Of a stretch of 43,125 nucleotides of DNA, positions 8,549 through 15,909 are shown in pieces; position 1 is the first letter of the stretch, and each line of letters opens with the position of its first letter. The notes beneath the pieces are model-generated. The model searched no databases. It was not told the DNA's origin and was given only the letters and a program-made list of their open reading frames with translations. Source of the DNA: a virus; the IMG/VR virus record IMGVR_UViG_3300027851_000054, positions 1 through 43,125 of that record; one strand, written 5' to 3'. The position numbers and the translations under genes are program-made.

Positions 8549-8941
8549 ATGGTTGCTGTGGCGATGCTGCATGAGGACGATCCCCGCGAGGAACTCAAAT
8601 CCAAGATCGGGGATCTTGGCGCGATTGATGTGTTCCATAACCAGGTTCTGGTGGCGACGTACAAGCGCCCCGAGAAGACCAAGAGCGGGTTGTACCTCGC
8701 GGATTCGACACGTAAGGAGGACGAATACCAAGGCAAGGTTGGGCTGGTTCTGAAGAAAGGCCCGGCGGCCTTTGTCGATGAAGGCAATATCCAGTTTCAC
8801 GGTATGTCCGTCGAAGTGGGTGATTGGGTCACTTATCGCTTCTCGGACGGGTTCCCGCTGGAAATCAACGGGGTTCACTGCCGCCTTCTTGAAGATTCGC
8901 ATGTCAAATTGCGCGTCGCTTCGCCGGATCTTATCCGATGA
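8549..8941 (+). CDS. GroES-like co-chaperonin (Cpn10 fold)
   Basis: This 130-residue protein follows the GroES plan. An N-terminal strand (VLVATYKRPEKTKSG) leads into what would be the mobile-loop region (GLYLADSTRKEDEYQG). Next come GKVGLVLKKGP, the conserved GDWVTYRFSDG and an ending strand with the ING/CRLL motif, matching the family pattern KSxGGI...GxVxAVGxG...GDxVxF. GroES caps the GroEL chamber. Phage versions such as T4 gp31 help fold capsid protein with host GroEL, and the location between portal and scaffold fits. A near-perfect AAGGAGGT precedes ATG 8549. No GroEL gene is in the window. Confidence 0.8.
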   Translation: MVAVAMLHEDDPREELKSKIGDLGAIDVFHNQVLVATYKRPEKTKSGLYLADSTRKEDEYQGKVGLVLKKGPAAFVDEGNIQFHGMSVEVGDWVTYRFSDGFPLEINGVHCRLLEDSHVKLRVASPDLIR

Positions 8942-9192
8942 CCCCGGCGGCTGTTCAGATGGGCAATATCCTGGCAATGGCTTACGAAAGCCGGATGCTC
9001 GGTCGGGGGGACGGAAGCAACGCTTTGGCGTTGTTTACCCGGCAGGTCGGGATTGACCCGAATTTCCTTGCGACGGCGAAGGCCAGACTGTCGGACCTGG
9101 AACGGATGGACACTCGGAGGTGCGTCGTCAGCAAGGTCCACAAAGATTTCTTGGAAATGGCGGTCGAGGCCGCGAAGGAGATCAGGCAATGA
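8938..9192 (+). CDS. small hypothetical protein
   Basis: This 84-residue helical protein is tied by ATGA overlaps to both neighbours, the GroES-like gene upstream and the scaffold downstream. It contains KARLSDLERMDTRR and ends in an Ala/Glu helix (FLEMAVEAAKEIRQ). It was not recognised. Strict coupling to the scaffold suggests a head-assembly role. Confidence 0.65.
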   Translation: MTPAAVQMGNILAMAYESRMLGRGDGSNALALFTRQVGIDPNFLATAKARLSDLERMDTRRCVVSKVHKDFLEMAVEAAKEIRQ

Positions 9193-10067
9193 CGGAACAG
9201 GTTTTGGAAATCGAAGATTCTTCGGAAGATGAGTTCATCGTCGAAGAGGAAGGCGCCGAAGAGCCGGTGCAGGGCAAGGATGAAGCCGATAAACTCATTA
9301 CCAAAGAATCCGTTGAAGGGGCTAACGACCTTCGCCGACATATCGAAGAACTACGCCGCCTGAATGACGCCAAGGAAGCCGCCCGGTTGGCTGCGGAAGC
9401 CCGCGCGCAAGAACGGGAAGCCGCTGCGCGCCGCTACCAGGAAGAGGCGGCCAACTCGCAATCGGTAGCCGTTGAGCAGGCAAAGGCCGGGCTCAAAGCG
9501 GAGGCGGATCGCCTTAGCGAAGCCGCGCGCGTCGCCATGGAAGAAGGCGACTTCAAGAAAGCGCAGGAGCTTAACCGCCGCCTGTATCAGGCGGAAGCCT
9601 ACCTGACGCAGCTTAATACGGCGCAAGTGCAGCGCCCGGTAGCCCCGGTCCAGCCGGCGGTGGACCCGTTTGAAACGGCCATATCGAATTATGATGATCG
9701 GACCAAGCAATGGCTTCGGGCGCACCCGGAGTATGTGAAGGACCGCCAGAAGGCCGCCAAGGCCATGTCTGCGCATTTCAGCGCGATCAGCGAAGGCGTT
9801 GACCCCGGCTCCGAGGAATATTTCGCTTTCATTGAGCGGTCGGTTGGTCTTGTTCCCACGGAGCAGGAGGAGCCGAAGCCGCGTAAGGCGGCGCCGGTCG
9901 CGGCCCCTGTGTCCCGGTCTGCTCCTACGAAGACGGCCCCCGCCGGGAAGCGCCATGTCCCTGCGCGTATCGTAAGCCTCGCCCGCGAGCAGGGCGTTGA
10001 ACTGAAAGACTGGATCAAACACCATGACGCCCTTGTCAAAAGCGGCGACATGGAACCCCTGTTTTAA
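9189..10067 (+). CDS. scaffolding / capsid assembly protein
   Basis: This 292-residue protein sits between portal and major capsid genes, the usual scaffold position. The N-terminus is very acidic (EIEDSSEDEFIVEEEGAEEP). Residues about 40-140 are Ala/Glu/Arg-rich coiled coil. A linker (VQRPVAPVQPAVDP) leads to a helical region, and the C-terminus is basic (residues about 240-292), like scaffold domains that bind coat protein. Scaffolds guide procapsid assembly and leave before packaging. ATGA overlaps the previous gene. No protease was seen nearby, consistent with a P22-like removable scaffold. Confidence 0.8.
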   Translation: MTEQVLEIEDSSEDEFIVEEEGAEEPVQGKDEADKLITKESVEGANDLRRHIEELRRLNDAKEAARLAAEARAQEREAAARRYQEEAANSQSVAVEQAKAGLKAEADRLSEAARVAMEEGDFKKAQELNRRLYQAEAYLTQLNTAQVQRPVAPVQPAVDPFETAISNYDDRTKQWLRAHPEYVKDRQKAAKAMSAHFSAISEGVDPGSEEYFAFIERSVGLVPTEQEEPKPRKAAPVAAPVSRSAPTKTAPAGKRHVPARIVSLAREQGVELKDWIKHHDALVKSGDMEPLF

Positions 10068-10079
10068 GGAGACAAAGGT

Positions 10080-10532
10080 ATGACCCGAACCAATCCTCGT
10101 TCCGAACCCCGTCTCGGTCCCCGTGAGGGAGAGGCCCGGCTCGTCCGCAAGCGTAAAGCTAACACCGACGCATACCACATTCCCCCGGAGCTTATTCCGC
10201 CGGGTGTGTCGTATGAGTGGAAACGTAAAGCCGTATATGGCCAGCCCGATCACGCACATATGCTTGGGTTGAAAGAGAACCACTGGACGGAAGTCCCGGT
10301 CAGCCGGCTTCCTCACATGATGCCGGAGGGCCACACGGGCTGCATCGAGCGCGGTGACCTGGTTCTCATGGAGCGCCCGGCCTATTTGACCGAAGAGGCA
10401 ATGCAGGAGATGCGTGAAGACGCTTTCCGCCCGATTCAGGCGCAGCAGGCACGGCTTGGGGATACGCCTTCGGGCACCCTTGAACGCACTGTGGCAAGGG
10501 TTCGCACGTCCTTTGACGATATTCCGGAATAA
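10080..10532 (+). CDS. conserved head-region protein of unknown function
   Basis: This 150-residue protein is basic at the N-terminus (RLVRKRKANTDAYHIPPE). A central region contains YEWKRKAVYGQPDHAHM and HMMPEGHTGCIERGDLVLME, and the C-terminus is helical. Similar proteins are common between scaffold and capsid genes in podoviruses of Proteobacteria, by memory of the pattern. TAAGGAGAC lies upstream of ATG 10080. It is possibly a minor head protein. Confidence 0.65.
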   Translation: MTRTNPRSEPRLGPREGEARLVRKRKANTDAYHIPPELIPPGVSYEWKRKAVYGQPDHAHMLGLKENHWTEVPVSRLPHMMPEGHTGCIERGDLVLMERPAYLTEEAMQEMREDAFRPIQAQQARLGDTPSGTLERTVARVRTSFDDIPE

Positions 10533-10536
10533 TGGC

Positions 10537-11115
10537 ATGACCCATGATGAAAAAACCATGCCCGTTGAAGAGTATCTGAAGGATATGCTTGGCGTTGACC
10601 CCAAGTTTTTCCAGGCACAGACCGGGGGAGCACCTGTTCGCGATACGTGGGTGTACTCCCCTCGCCTACTTGAAGACGAGTTGTGGGCCCGGATCAAATC
10701 GAGCTATACGACGGGCCGAACCAAAGGCTATATGGATACCCCGGAGGATTGGGCCGAGGCCCTTGCAAACGAAGAGCTTATCCGGGAATACAACAGCCGG
10801 GTGGGCCTTGATAGCGAAACCCTTCCGACGACGCTTCCCCCTGGCCTGTACAAAGATTACGTGAACGGTGTCCTTGTTGCGGATAGCACCAAGCCGATTT
10901 CGTGGCTTGATGTCGATACCATGGCTATCGCCTTGGCCGGAGAGACCGCAGAATCGGCGGTGGAAGCCGTGCAGAAGCACCTAGCGGAACGGCTCAAGGA
11001 CGGCGGGTGCGTGGTTTTCCGGGGAAAACCCACAACGCAGGTTATGAGCTTCTGTTTCCTGAAAAAGACGGCTGTCTTTATCCGGTATACCTGCGCATTC
11101 ATCCAGGAGAAATGA
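10537..11115 (+). CDS. head-region hypothetical protein with a possible -1 frameshift end
   Basis: In the annotated frame this is 192 residues. Residues 1-163 look like ordinary protein. From about residue 164 the text turns unusual (Cys/Phe-rich, CFLKKTAVFIRYTCAF). In the -1 frame from the same point the text is more protein-like (NAGYELLFPEKDGCLYPVYL), and that frame runs on to a TGA at 11169-11171. A phased slippery heptamer GGGAAAA lies exactly at the switch (11022-11028). The functional product may therefore be about 210 residues, or the locus may carry a frameshift mutation. The function was not recognised. Confidence 0.6.
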   Translation: MTHDEKTMPVEEYLKDMLGVDPKFFQAQTGGAPVRDTWVYSPRLLEDELWARIKSSYTTGRTKGYMDTPEDWAEALANEELIREYNSRVGLDSETLPTTLPPGLYKDYVNGVLVADSTKPISWLDVDTMAIALAGETAESAVEAVQKHLAERLKDGGCVVFRGKPTTQVMSFCFLKKTAVFIRYTCAFIQEK

Positions 11116-11171
11116 TCGGTTGGCACAAACGAAAACGCCGCTCTAACAAAGCGGCGTTTTTTTTTATTTGA
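11022..11171 (+). other. candidate programmed -1 frameshift site and extension
   Basis: The heptamer G GGA AAA is in the zero-frame X XXY YYZ phase of the gene starting at 10537. Seven bases downstream, CGCAGGT (11036-11042) can pair with ACCTGCG (11089-11095), a possible stimulatory stem with a long loop. A -1 shift continues translation for 47 codons, to 11171. The extension crosses the terminator hairpin at 11132, which is odd and weakens the case. Confidence 0.4.
11132..11166 (+). terminator. strong intrinsic terminator before the capsid pair
   Basis: An 11-bp stem, AAAACGCCGCT (11132-11142) with AGCGGCGTTTT (11150-11160), has a 7-base loop and continues into nine Ts. It ends the scaffold transcript and immediately precedes a TTGACA box. 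Confidence 0.85.
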
Positions 11172-11200
11172 CAACCAGTCTAACCTATGTACTTCATACT
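11168..11200 (+). promoter_or_regulatory. candidate promoter for the capsid genes
   Basis: A consensus TTGACA at 11168-11173 follows the terminator T-run. The -10 is unclear: ACTTCA lies at spacing 17 and CATACT at spacing 21. The leader to the next gene is about 80 bases with no other gene in it. The position between a terminator and the most highly needed virion gene supports a promoter. Confidence 0.45.
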
Positions 11201-11282
11201 TTACGGGTTATCACGCGCTTAACCCAAACCTTTTCTGGTCTGACAGCGCTTGTCTGGACCGACTGACGGTAAGGACCGAAAC

Positions 11283-11861
11283 ATGGCGAATTTCAACGCC
11301 CCGTTCGGTTTCACGCCGCTTCGTCGGCTTGACGGCGCTGCGTGGAACGCGACCATTGTTCCGGGGGCTATTGCCTCCAACAACTCGACCGCCATTTTCA
11401 AGGGCGATGTCGTGTCGCAGCTTGCGACCGGGTATATCACCAAAGCCACTCCGGGCACTGCGGTCATTCGCGGTATCTTCTGGGGTTGTGTGTACCAGAA
11501 CACCGTAACCGGTTACCCGCAGTACAGCCCCTATTGGCCTGGTTCTGGTACCTCGCAGGACGTCAACGCCGTGATCATCGATGATCCGAGCGTCATTTTC
11601 CTTGCGCAGGCGACCACGGGCCCCATTGGCTTCGCTGACATTGGCGCCGGCGTGCAGTTCACCGCTGGTTCGGGTAACACGACTACCGGCCTTTCCACCG
11701 CGTCGGTTGACAACGTTGGCACCGCCACCACGACCACGCTTCCTTTCCGGGTGTACGGTTTGGCGACTGGCGTTGGACCGGGGACGGATCACACTGCGGC
11801 CTACAATCAGGTCGAGGTCGTGTTCAACAACCAGTTCTTCAAGCAGCTTGCCGGCATCTAA
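11283..11861 (+). CDS. putative head decoration / capsid-associated protein
   Basis: This 192-residue Thr/Gly/Val-rich beta protein begins MANFNAPFGFTPLRRLDGA. This opening is typical, by memory, of small head proteins encoded just before the major capsid gene in podoviruses. It lacks a signal peptide and charged coiled coils. It sits 15 bases upstream of the capsid gene in what looks like a two-gene transcript bounded by terminators at 11132 and 12819. A capsid-stabilising decoration protein is the likely role. I chose ATG 11283 over the upstream frame start at 11250 because of the conserved N-terminus and GTAAGGA upstream. Confidence 0.7.
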   Translation: MANFNAPFGFTPLRRLDGAAWNATIVPGAIASNNSTAIFKGDVVSQLATGYITKATPGTAVIRGIFWGCVYQNTVTGYPQYSPYWPGSGTSQDVNAVIIDDPSVIFLAQATTGPIGFADIGAGVQFTAGSGNTTTGLSTASVDNVGTATTTTLPFRVYGLATGVGPGTDHTAAYNQVEVVFNNQFFKQLAGI

Positions 11862-11876
11862 GCGGGAGACTGAGAA

Positions 11877-12791
11877 ATGGCTATCAATCTTACCGCAATT
11901 AAAAACGAGCTTCTGCCGGGCCTCGCCGCCGTTACGGGCAAGTATGCCCTTAACCCTGTCGAGTACACCAAGCTCTTCACCACGCAGCAGTCGAAGATGG
12001 CGTTCGAGCGTACAACCTCGATGCGCTTCCTTTCGCTTCCGAAGCTCAAGGGTGATGGTCAGGCGGCTTCGTTTGACAACAATGCTGGCGAGCGGTTCAT
12101 GTACACCGCGCAGCATATCGAGATTGCGCTCGGTTTTGCGGTTACTCGCCGCACCATCGAGGACAACCTCTACAAGTCGCAGTTCAACCCGTCGGTTCTG
12201 AACCTGAACGAGTCGTTCGCCCAGGCGAAGGAAATCTATGCCGCTAACGTCCTGAACAGCGGCTGGACCTACGATCCCCGTATCGGTGGTGACGGCGTGG
12301 CGCTGTTCTCGACGGCGCACCCGATTGACGGTATGACCCTCGCCAACACCCCGACGGTGCAGGTTGAGCTTAACGAGTCTTCGCTGATCAACGCGCAGAC
12401 CGTTATCGGTTCCACTTTCCGGGACAACGCCGGTCTTCTGATCGCGGCGAAGCCCCGTCTTCTGGTCGTCCCCCCGGCGCTGGAAGCGGTGGCAGTCCGT
12501 CTTACCAAGACGGAACTTCGTCCGGGTACGGGTGATAACGACGTGAACGCTATCCGGTCGGTCGCGGGCGGCCTTCCGGAGGGTTACGTGGTTAACCACT
12601 ACCTGACCTCGGGTTCCACCTGGTTTGTAAAGACCAACCTGCCGGGCCTCATCCATTACGAGCGCCGGAGGTACGAAACTTCCATGGACGTTGACTTCAC
12701 CACGCAAAACCTTCTGGTCCTTGGCACGGAGCGTTACAGCTTCTCGTACAATGACTGGCGCGCGGTCTGGGGTTCGGCCCCCACCTCCTGA
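11877..12791 (+). CDS. major capsid protein
   Basis: This 304-residue protein fits the HK97-fold capsid class related to Mu-type major head proteins. It has an N-terminal helical arm (residues 1-35), TTSMRFLSLPKLKGDGQAAS (about 45-64), GERFMYTAQHIEIALGFAVT with RRTIEDNLY, then LFSTAHP near residue 144. LLIAAKPRLLVVPPALE near residue 190 is a hallmark P-domain/A-domain stretch. It ends with a beta-rich C-terminus. Between terminators and right after its companion gene, it is expected to be the most expressed virion gene. GGGAGACTGAG precedes ATG 11877. No N-terminal delta domain is visible, consistent with a separate scaffold. Confidence 0.9.
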   Translation: MAINLTAIKNELLPGLAAVTGKYALNPVEYTKLFTTQQSKMAFERTTSMRFLSLPKLKGDGQAASFDNNAGERFMYTAQHIEIALGFAVTRRTIEDNLYKSQFNPSVLNLNESFAQAKEIYAANVLNSGWTYDPRIGGDGVALFSTAHPIDGMTLANTPTVQVELNESSLINAQTVIGSTFRDNAGLLIAAKPRLLVVPPALEAVAVRLTKTELRPGTGDNDVNAIRSVAGGLPEGYVVNHYLTSGSTWFVKTNLPGLIHYERRRYETSMDVDFTTQNLLVLGTERYSFSYNDWRAVWGSAPTS

Positions 12792-12818
12792 TCGTCGGTT
12801 AGTGGACCTCATCTATTG

Positions 12819-12848
12819 GAAAAGGCGCTTTCGGGCGCCTTTTCTTTT
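12819..12848 (+). terminator. intrinsic terminator after the capsid gene
   Basis: A stem of GAAAAGGCGC with GCGCCTTTTC lies about 28 bases after the capsid stop, followed by a T-rich tail. It closes the decoration/capsid transcript. Confidence 0.85.
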
Positions 12849-12875
12849 GCTAGACGCCTCGCCGGGTGGTATCGT
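12847..12875 (+). promoter_or_regulatory. candidate promoter for the neck/tail genes
   Basis: TTGCTA at 12847-12852, a 17-base spacer, and TATCGT at 12870-12875 with TGG before it (extended -10) start in the tail of the terminator. The next gene begins 42 bases after the -10. Match quality is 4 of 6 for each box. Confidence 0.45.
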
Positions 12876-12916
12876 TTTTCAAGGAACTGTATCTCGGCCT
12901 GATTGGAGATCATAAA

Positions 12917-13822
12917 ATGTCGGTTACCGCGCATCAGGGCCCGTTGGTGGCCTTTGGAAAATCCAGCTACGGCGATTCCAACCCGCAAAGGGGTTCCTCC
13001 CTCTTCGATCAGGGCGTTGGCCTTATGGACCCTCGCCGTCCGTATGTGCCCGGCTCGTCCCCGTTGGCTAAGGCTTATGGCTTTTACGGCGTGACACAGA
13101 TCCCTGTTTTGGACGCTGTACCCGTTGCGACCGGCGCGGCTGTGCTGGCCGCTGCTGCTGTTCAGACCGCTGGCACGCCCATGACGCTGGTCTCGTCTTC
13201 CGGTTCCGGCATTACCGTAGGCGCATCTGTCCGTAATCTGAACACCGGGGTTCTGGCGACGGGCCTTCTGGCGATTGACGGTAGCGCCTCCGCTACCGCC
13301 ATGGGTCAGGATGGCACGATCAACCTGTATAACCCGGCCACGTTGGTTGCCCGTAATGTCACCATCACTTCTTCTGCGGATGATACCGGCGCCACGTTCA
13401 CTGTCGCTGGTTATGACATCTACGGCGCGCCTCTGGTGGAAACTATCACCGGCGTAAATGCCGGCACCGCCGTTGGCAAGAAGGCATTCAAATACGTCGC
13501 CAGCATTACCCCTGCGGGCACGCTCGCTGCGGGGCCGGCCACCGTGTCGGCTGGTATCGGCAGCGTATTTGGCCTCCCGCTTCGCGCGGACACCCTGGGC
13601 GACGTGTACATCTTCTGGAACAACGCCGTACAGTCCAACGGCACGTTCGTCGCTGCCGATGCGACCACCGCCACGGCTACCACGGGCGATGTTCGCGGCA
13701 CTTACGTCTTTTCGGGCGGTACGCTCGGCACCTCGCGGGTGCAGATGTTCATCACCCCGAAGCCGGCTAACATTGCCGCAGGCGCCACGGGTCTTTTCGG
13801 GGTTACGCAGTACGGCGGCTGA
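12917..13822 (+). CDS. putative virion structural protein (beta-rich)
   Basis: This 301-residue protein is rich in Ala/Thr/Gly/Val with long beta-strand-like text (TGATFTVAGYDIYGAPLVET). It resembles head-surface or fibre-like proteins encoded after the major capsid gene. The first 60 residues (GKSSYGDSNPQRGSSLFDQG) look like an attachment segment, and the remainder a beta domain. GGAGAT lies upstream of ATG 12917. It follows a candidate promoter and leads the neck-gene group. The exact function was not recognised. Confidence 0.65.
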   Translation: MSVTAHQGPLVAFGKSSYGDSNPQRGSSLFDQGVGLMDPRRPYVPGSSPLAKAYGFYGVTQIPVLDAVPVATGAAVLAAAAVQTAGTPMTLVSSSGSGITVGASVRNLNTGVLATGLLAIDGSASATAMGQDGTINLYNPATLVARNVTITSSADDTGATFTVAGYDIYGAPLVETITGVNAGTAVGKKAFKYVASITPAGTLAAGPATVSAGIGSVFGLPLRADTLGDVYIFWNNAVQSNGTFVAADATTATATTGDVRGTYVFSGGTLGTSRVQMFITPKPANIAAGATGLFGVTQYGG

Positions 13823-13833
13823 CGGAGATCACG

Positions 13834-14226
13834 ATGACCGACTATAGTAAAAAGGTTGACCCGTACTCAATCCCGAAAAAACGGGGCAACCCGGCTGTGA
13901 TCAAGGAAGCCGAGAGCGGGGATACGACATTCGCCCCCGCCTTGGCCCGCGCTTTCGGCGGCAAGGTGGATAAGTCGCCGAGGTTCGCTACGCTGGAACG
14001 TATTCCGGGCCGGTCCCCCAAAGGGCGGCTGGATCGGCCTAAGCGGAAAGACGGCGGTTGGATTACGGGGGCGACCGAAAACAAGGGTGGCCTCCACCGA
14101 TCCCTTGGTGTTCCCGAAGGGGAGAAGATCCCTGAAAAGAAGATCAAGGCCGCCGAGAAGTCGGACAACCCTAAACTCGCGAAGCAGGCTCGGCTTGCGG
14201 AGACGTTGAAAGGGCTGCGAAAATGA
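13834..14226 (+). CDS. basic hypothetical protein
   Basis: This 130-residue protein is very basic and Lys/Arg/Gly/Pro-rich, probably disordered (GRSPKGRLDRPKRKDGGWIT). It contains one GGK segment (AFGGKVDKSPRF) recalling the GG-motifs of other virion proteins here. GGAGATCACG precedes ATG 13834, and the stop overlaps the next start as ATGA. It may bind DNA or sit inside the head; function is unknown. Confidence 0.6.
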   Translation: MTDYSKKVDPYSIPKKRGNPAVIKEAESGDTTFAPALARAFGGKVDKSPRFATLERIPGRSPKGRLDRPKRKDGGWITGATENKGGLHRSLGVPEGEKIPEKKIKAAEKSDNPKLAKQARLAETLKGLRK

Positions 14227-14558
14227 GGTCTATCCGCCAGACTATTCCGGCCACCGCCACGGGCGCGCAGGACTATATCCTGCTTGATCCGTACATCTCG
14301 CCGTTTTCGGTTAACTCGTATATCGAAATCCCCGGCGGAACCACGGCCTCGCTGACGGTCCACACGACTATCGATGACGTGCAGGACACGAGCGTAACCC
14401 CCGTATGGGTGGCGGATGCCACCTACGGCACCGTTACCTCGTCCAAGGGGGCCTCGTATAGCCTGCCGATCACCGCCGTTCGCGTCACCGTTGGCTCCAT
14501 CTCGGGGGGCCCGGTATACTTCACCGTGCTTCAGGCGGGTCGGGTCGGCTACGTCTAA
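14223..14558 (+). CDS. small beta-rich structural protein
   Basis: This 111-residue beta-rich protein has several strands of alternating Thr/Val and no charged helices (TASLTVHTTIDDVQDTSVTP). It is of the type found in neck and head-fibre regions. ATGA overlaps the previous gene. No family name can be given. Confidence 0.6.
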   Translation: MRSIRQTIPATATGAQDYILLDPYISPFSVNSYIEIPGGTTASLTVHTTIDDVQDTSVTPVWVADATYGTVTSSKGASYSLPITAVRVTVGSISGGPVYFTVLQAGRVGYV

Positions 14559-14569
14559 GGGAGAACGCC

Positions 14570-14731
14570 ATGCGCGTCTTTGGCCTCGAAACGTATAGCG
14601 CGGTAACGCATGTGCTCTACGGAATTGTTATCGGGGCCACGGTCGCGTTGGTGGCTTTTGGCCTTGGGCTCGCTTCCTGGGACGTGATATTCGCCGCAGG
14701 GGCTATCATTGCGCTGTTAAGGGTGAACTGA
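14570..14731 (+). CDS. small membrane protein, two predicted TM segments
   Basis: This 53-residue protein has two hydrophobic stretches, residues about 15-34 (VLYGIVIGATVALVAFGLGL) and 38-50 (DVIFAAGAIIALL), and almost no charge between them. GGGAGAACGCC precedes ATG 14570. The stop overlaps the next gene's start (TGATG). A two-TM protein of this size could be a small holin-like or ejection-related membrane protein, but its place among neck genes is not a lysis context. Confidence 0.6.
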   Translation: MRVFGLETYSAVTHVLYGIVIGATVALVAFGLGLASWDVIFAAGAIIALLRVN

Positions 14732-15420
14732 TGGCCGTCTCTGGAACATATGATTTCAGCCCTACCATGGGTGAGCTTGTGCTGACGGCTTACGGGCGCC
14801 TTGGCGTTCGTCGAACTGCGATCACTCAAGAGCATATGGAAGACGCCCGTATGGGGGTTAACCTGTTGTTCTCCCGATGGAGTTCGCAGAACGGGCCGAA
14901 CCTTTGGAAGGTAGAGCTAGAGCCGATTGTGCTGGTTCCGTCTCAGGCGACCTATCTGCTTCCGAGGTACGTCACCAACGTTCTGGACGCCTACATCAGG
15001 ACGGGGGTGAATCCGCCCGTGGATCGCGTGATTACCAGCATCTCCCGAACGGAATACGCCGGTTTCCCGAACAAGACTACGCCGGGGCTTCCGACCGTTT
15101 ACTGGTTCGACCGGCAAATCACGCCGCGAATTACCGTGTGGCAACCGCCTGACGACAATCAGGTGTACACGCTTAACCTGTTCGCGGAATACCAGATCAT
15201 GGACGGCGGTTTCGCCAATGGGCAAACACCGGACATTCCTTATCGGTTTTACTCCGCTTTCGTGAGCGGGTTGGCCGCAGAACTGGCACGGACGTATCGC
15301 CCTGAACTGGTGGCGCAGCTTGATGGCATCGCGCTTAAGGACTGGAATGATGCTGCGCAGGATGACGTTGAGAACGCGCCTCTAACCATCGCCCCGGTGC
15401 TCACGGGATACTTCAGGTAA
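14731..15420 (+). CDS. head-tail adaptor, P22 gp4 / T7 gp11-like (putative)
   Basis: This 229-residue protein has the features of podoviral tail-adaptor proteins. An N-terminal helical part (TMGELVLTAYGRLGVRRTAI, then ARMGVNLLFSRWSSQ) is followed by a beta-barrel region (PSQATYLLPRYVTNVLDAYI). A late helix follows (FYSAFVSGLAAELARTYRPE). Adaptors dock under the portal and connect it to the nozzle. Gene order portal, scaffold, coat, adaptor, nozzle matches P22. The start overlaps the small membrane-protein stop. Confidence 0.75.
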   Translation: MAVSGTYDFSPTMGELVLTAYGRLGVRRTAITQEHMEDARMGVNLLFSRWSSQNGPNLWKVELEPIVLVPSQATYLLPRYVTNVLDAYIRTGVNPPVDRVITSISRTEYAGFPNKTTPGLPTVYWFDRQITPRITVWQPPDDNQVYTLNLFAEYQIMDGGFANGQTPDIPYRFYSAFVSGLAAELARTYRPELVAQLDGIALKDWNDAAQDDVENAPLTIAPVLTGYFR

Positions 15421-15423
15421 ACC

Positions 15424-15909
15424 ATGGCTTGGAATTTCCGCGCATATGCCAAGGTAAACCCGCAGAAGCCGGAAGCCGCCGGTATCTGTGACCGCTGCGG
15501 CGTGCGCTGGTCCTTGAACGCGCTGCAATGGCAGTTTGAATGGCGCGGCCCCAGGCTGATGAACACCCGGTTTCGCGTTTGCCCGAAATGCCTTGACGTG
15601 CCAGACGAGCACTTGCGCCCTATCATCACGCCCCCGGACCCCGTGCCCGTCAAAGATCCGCGTCAGCGCAACCCGGCTACCGTGGTTCCGGCTTTCTGGG
15701 ATCAGCCTAATCTTTTTTGGGACGGCGGTTATGGCGCCACTGCTTATCAGTGGGACCAGCAGCCTAACCCGCAGCAGAGCCCGTTTATCGCGCCTAACCC
15801 GACGATATGGGATAGCCCGTGGCCGGCGCCGCCGGAGCTAGGTACAGCGCAGAGCGAAACATGGGATGGCGAGACCATTCCCGATGACGTATGGGGACAG
15901 TGGAAATGA
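15424..15909 (+). CDS. zinc-ribbon-like neck protein
   Basis: This 161-residue protein has CDRCG (residues about 22-26) and CPKC (about 56-59), a four-Cys zinc-ribbon arrangement. Between them is LNALQWQFEWRGPRLMNTRF. The C-terminal half is Pro/Trp/Gln-rich and probably extended. The same CxxC-WRGPRL-CPxC pattern is familiar from uncharacterised podovirus proteins next to tail adaptors. It ends in ATGA overlap with the next gene. It is likely structural rather than DNA-binding, but this is inference. Confidence 0.7.
   Translation: MAWNFRAYAKVNPQKPEAAGICDRCGVRWSLNALQWQFEWRGPRLMNTRFRVCPKCLDVPDEHLRPIITPPDPVPVKDPRQRNPATVVPAFWDQPNLFWDGGYGATAYQWDQQPNPQQSPFIAPNPTIWDSPWPAPPELGTAQSETWDGETIPDDVWGQWK

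Noticed and set aside
9351-10697. 448-codon - strand frame antisense to the scaffold
   Set aside because: It overlaps three coupled + strand genes and has Arg/Leu-rich shadow composition and no recognisable domain.
11211-12812. 533-codon - strand frame antisense to the capsid genes
   Set aside because: The major capsid and decoration genes on the + strand explain the DNA. The antisense text is Arg/Gly/Val-rich without motifs, a usual shadow in GC-rich coding DNA.
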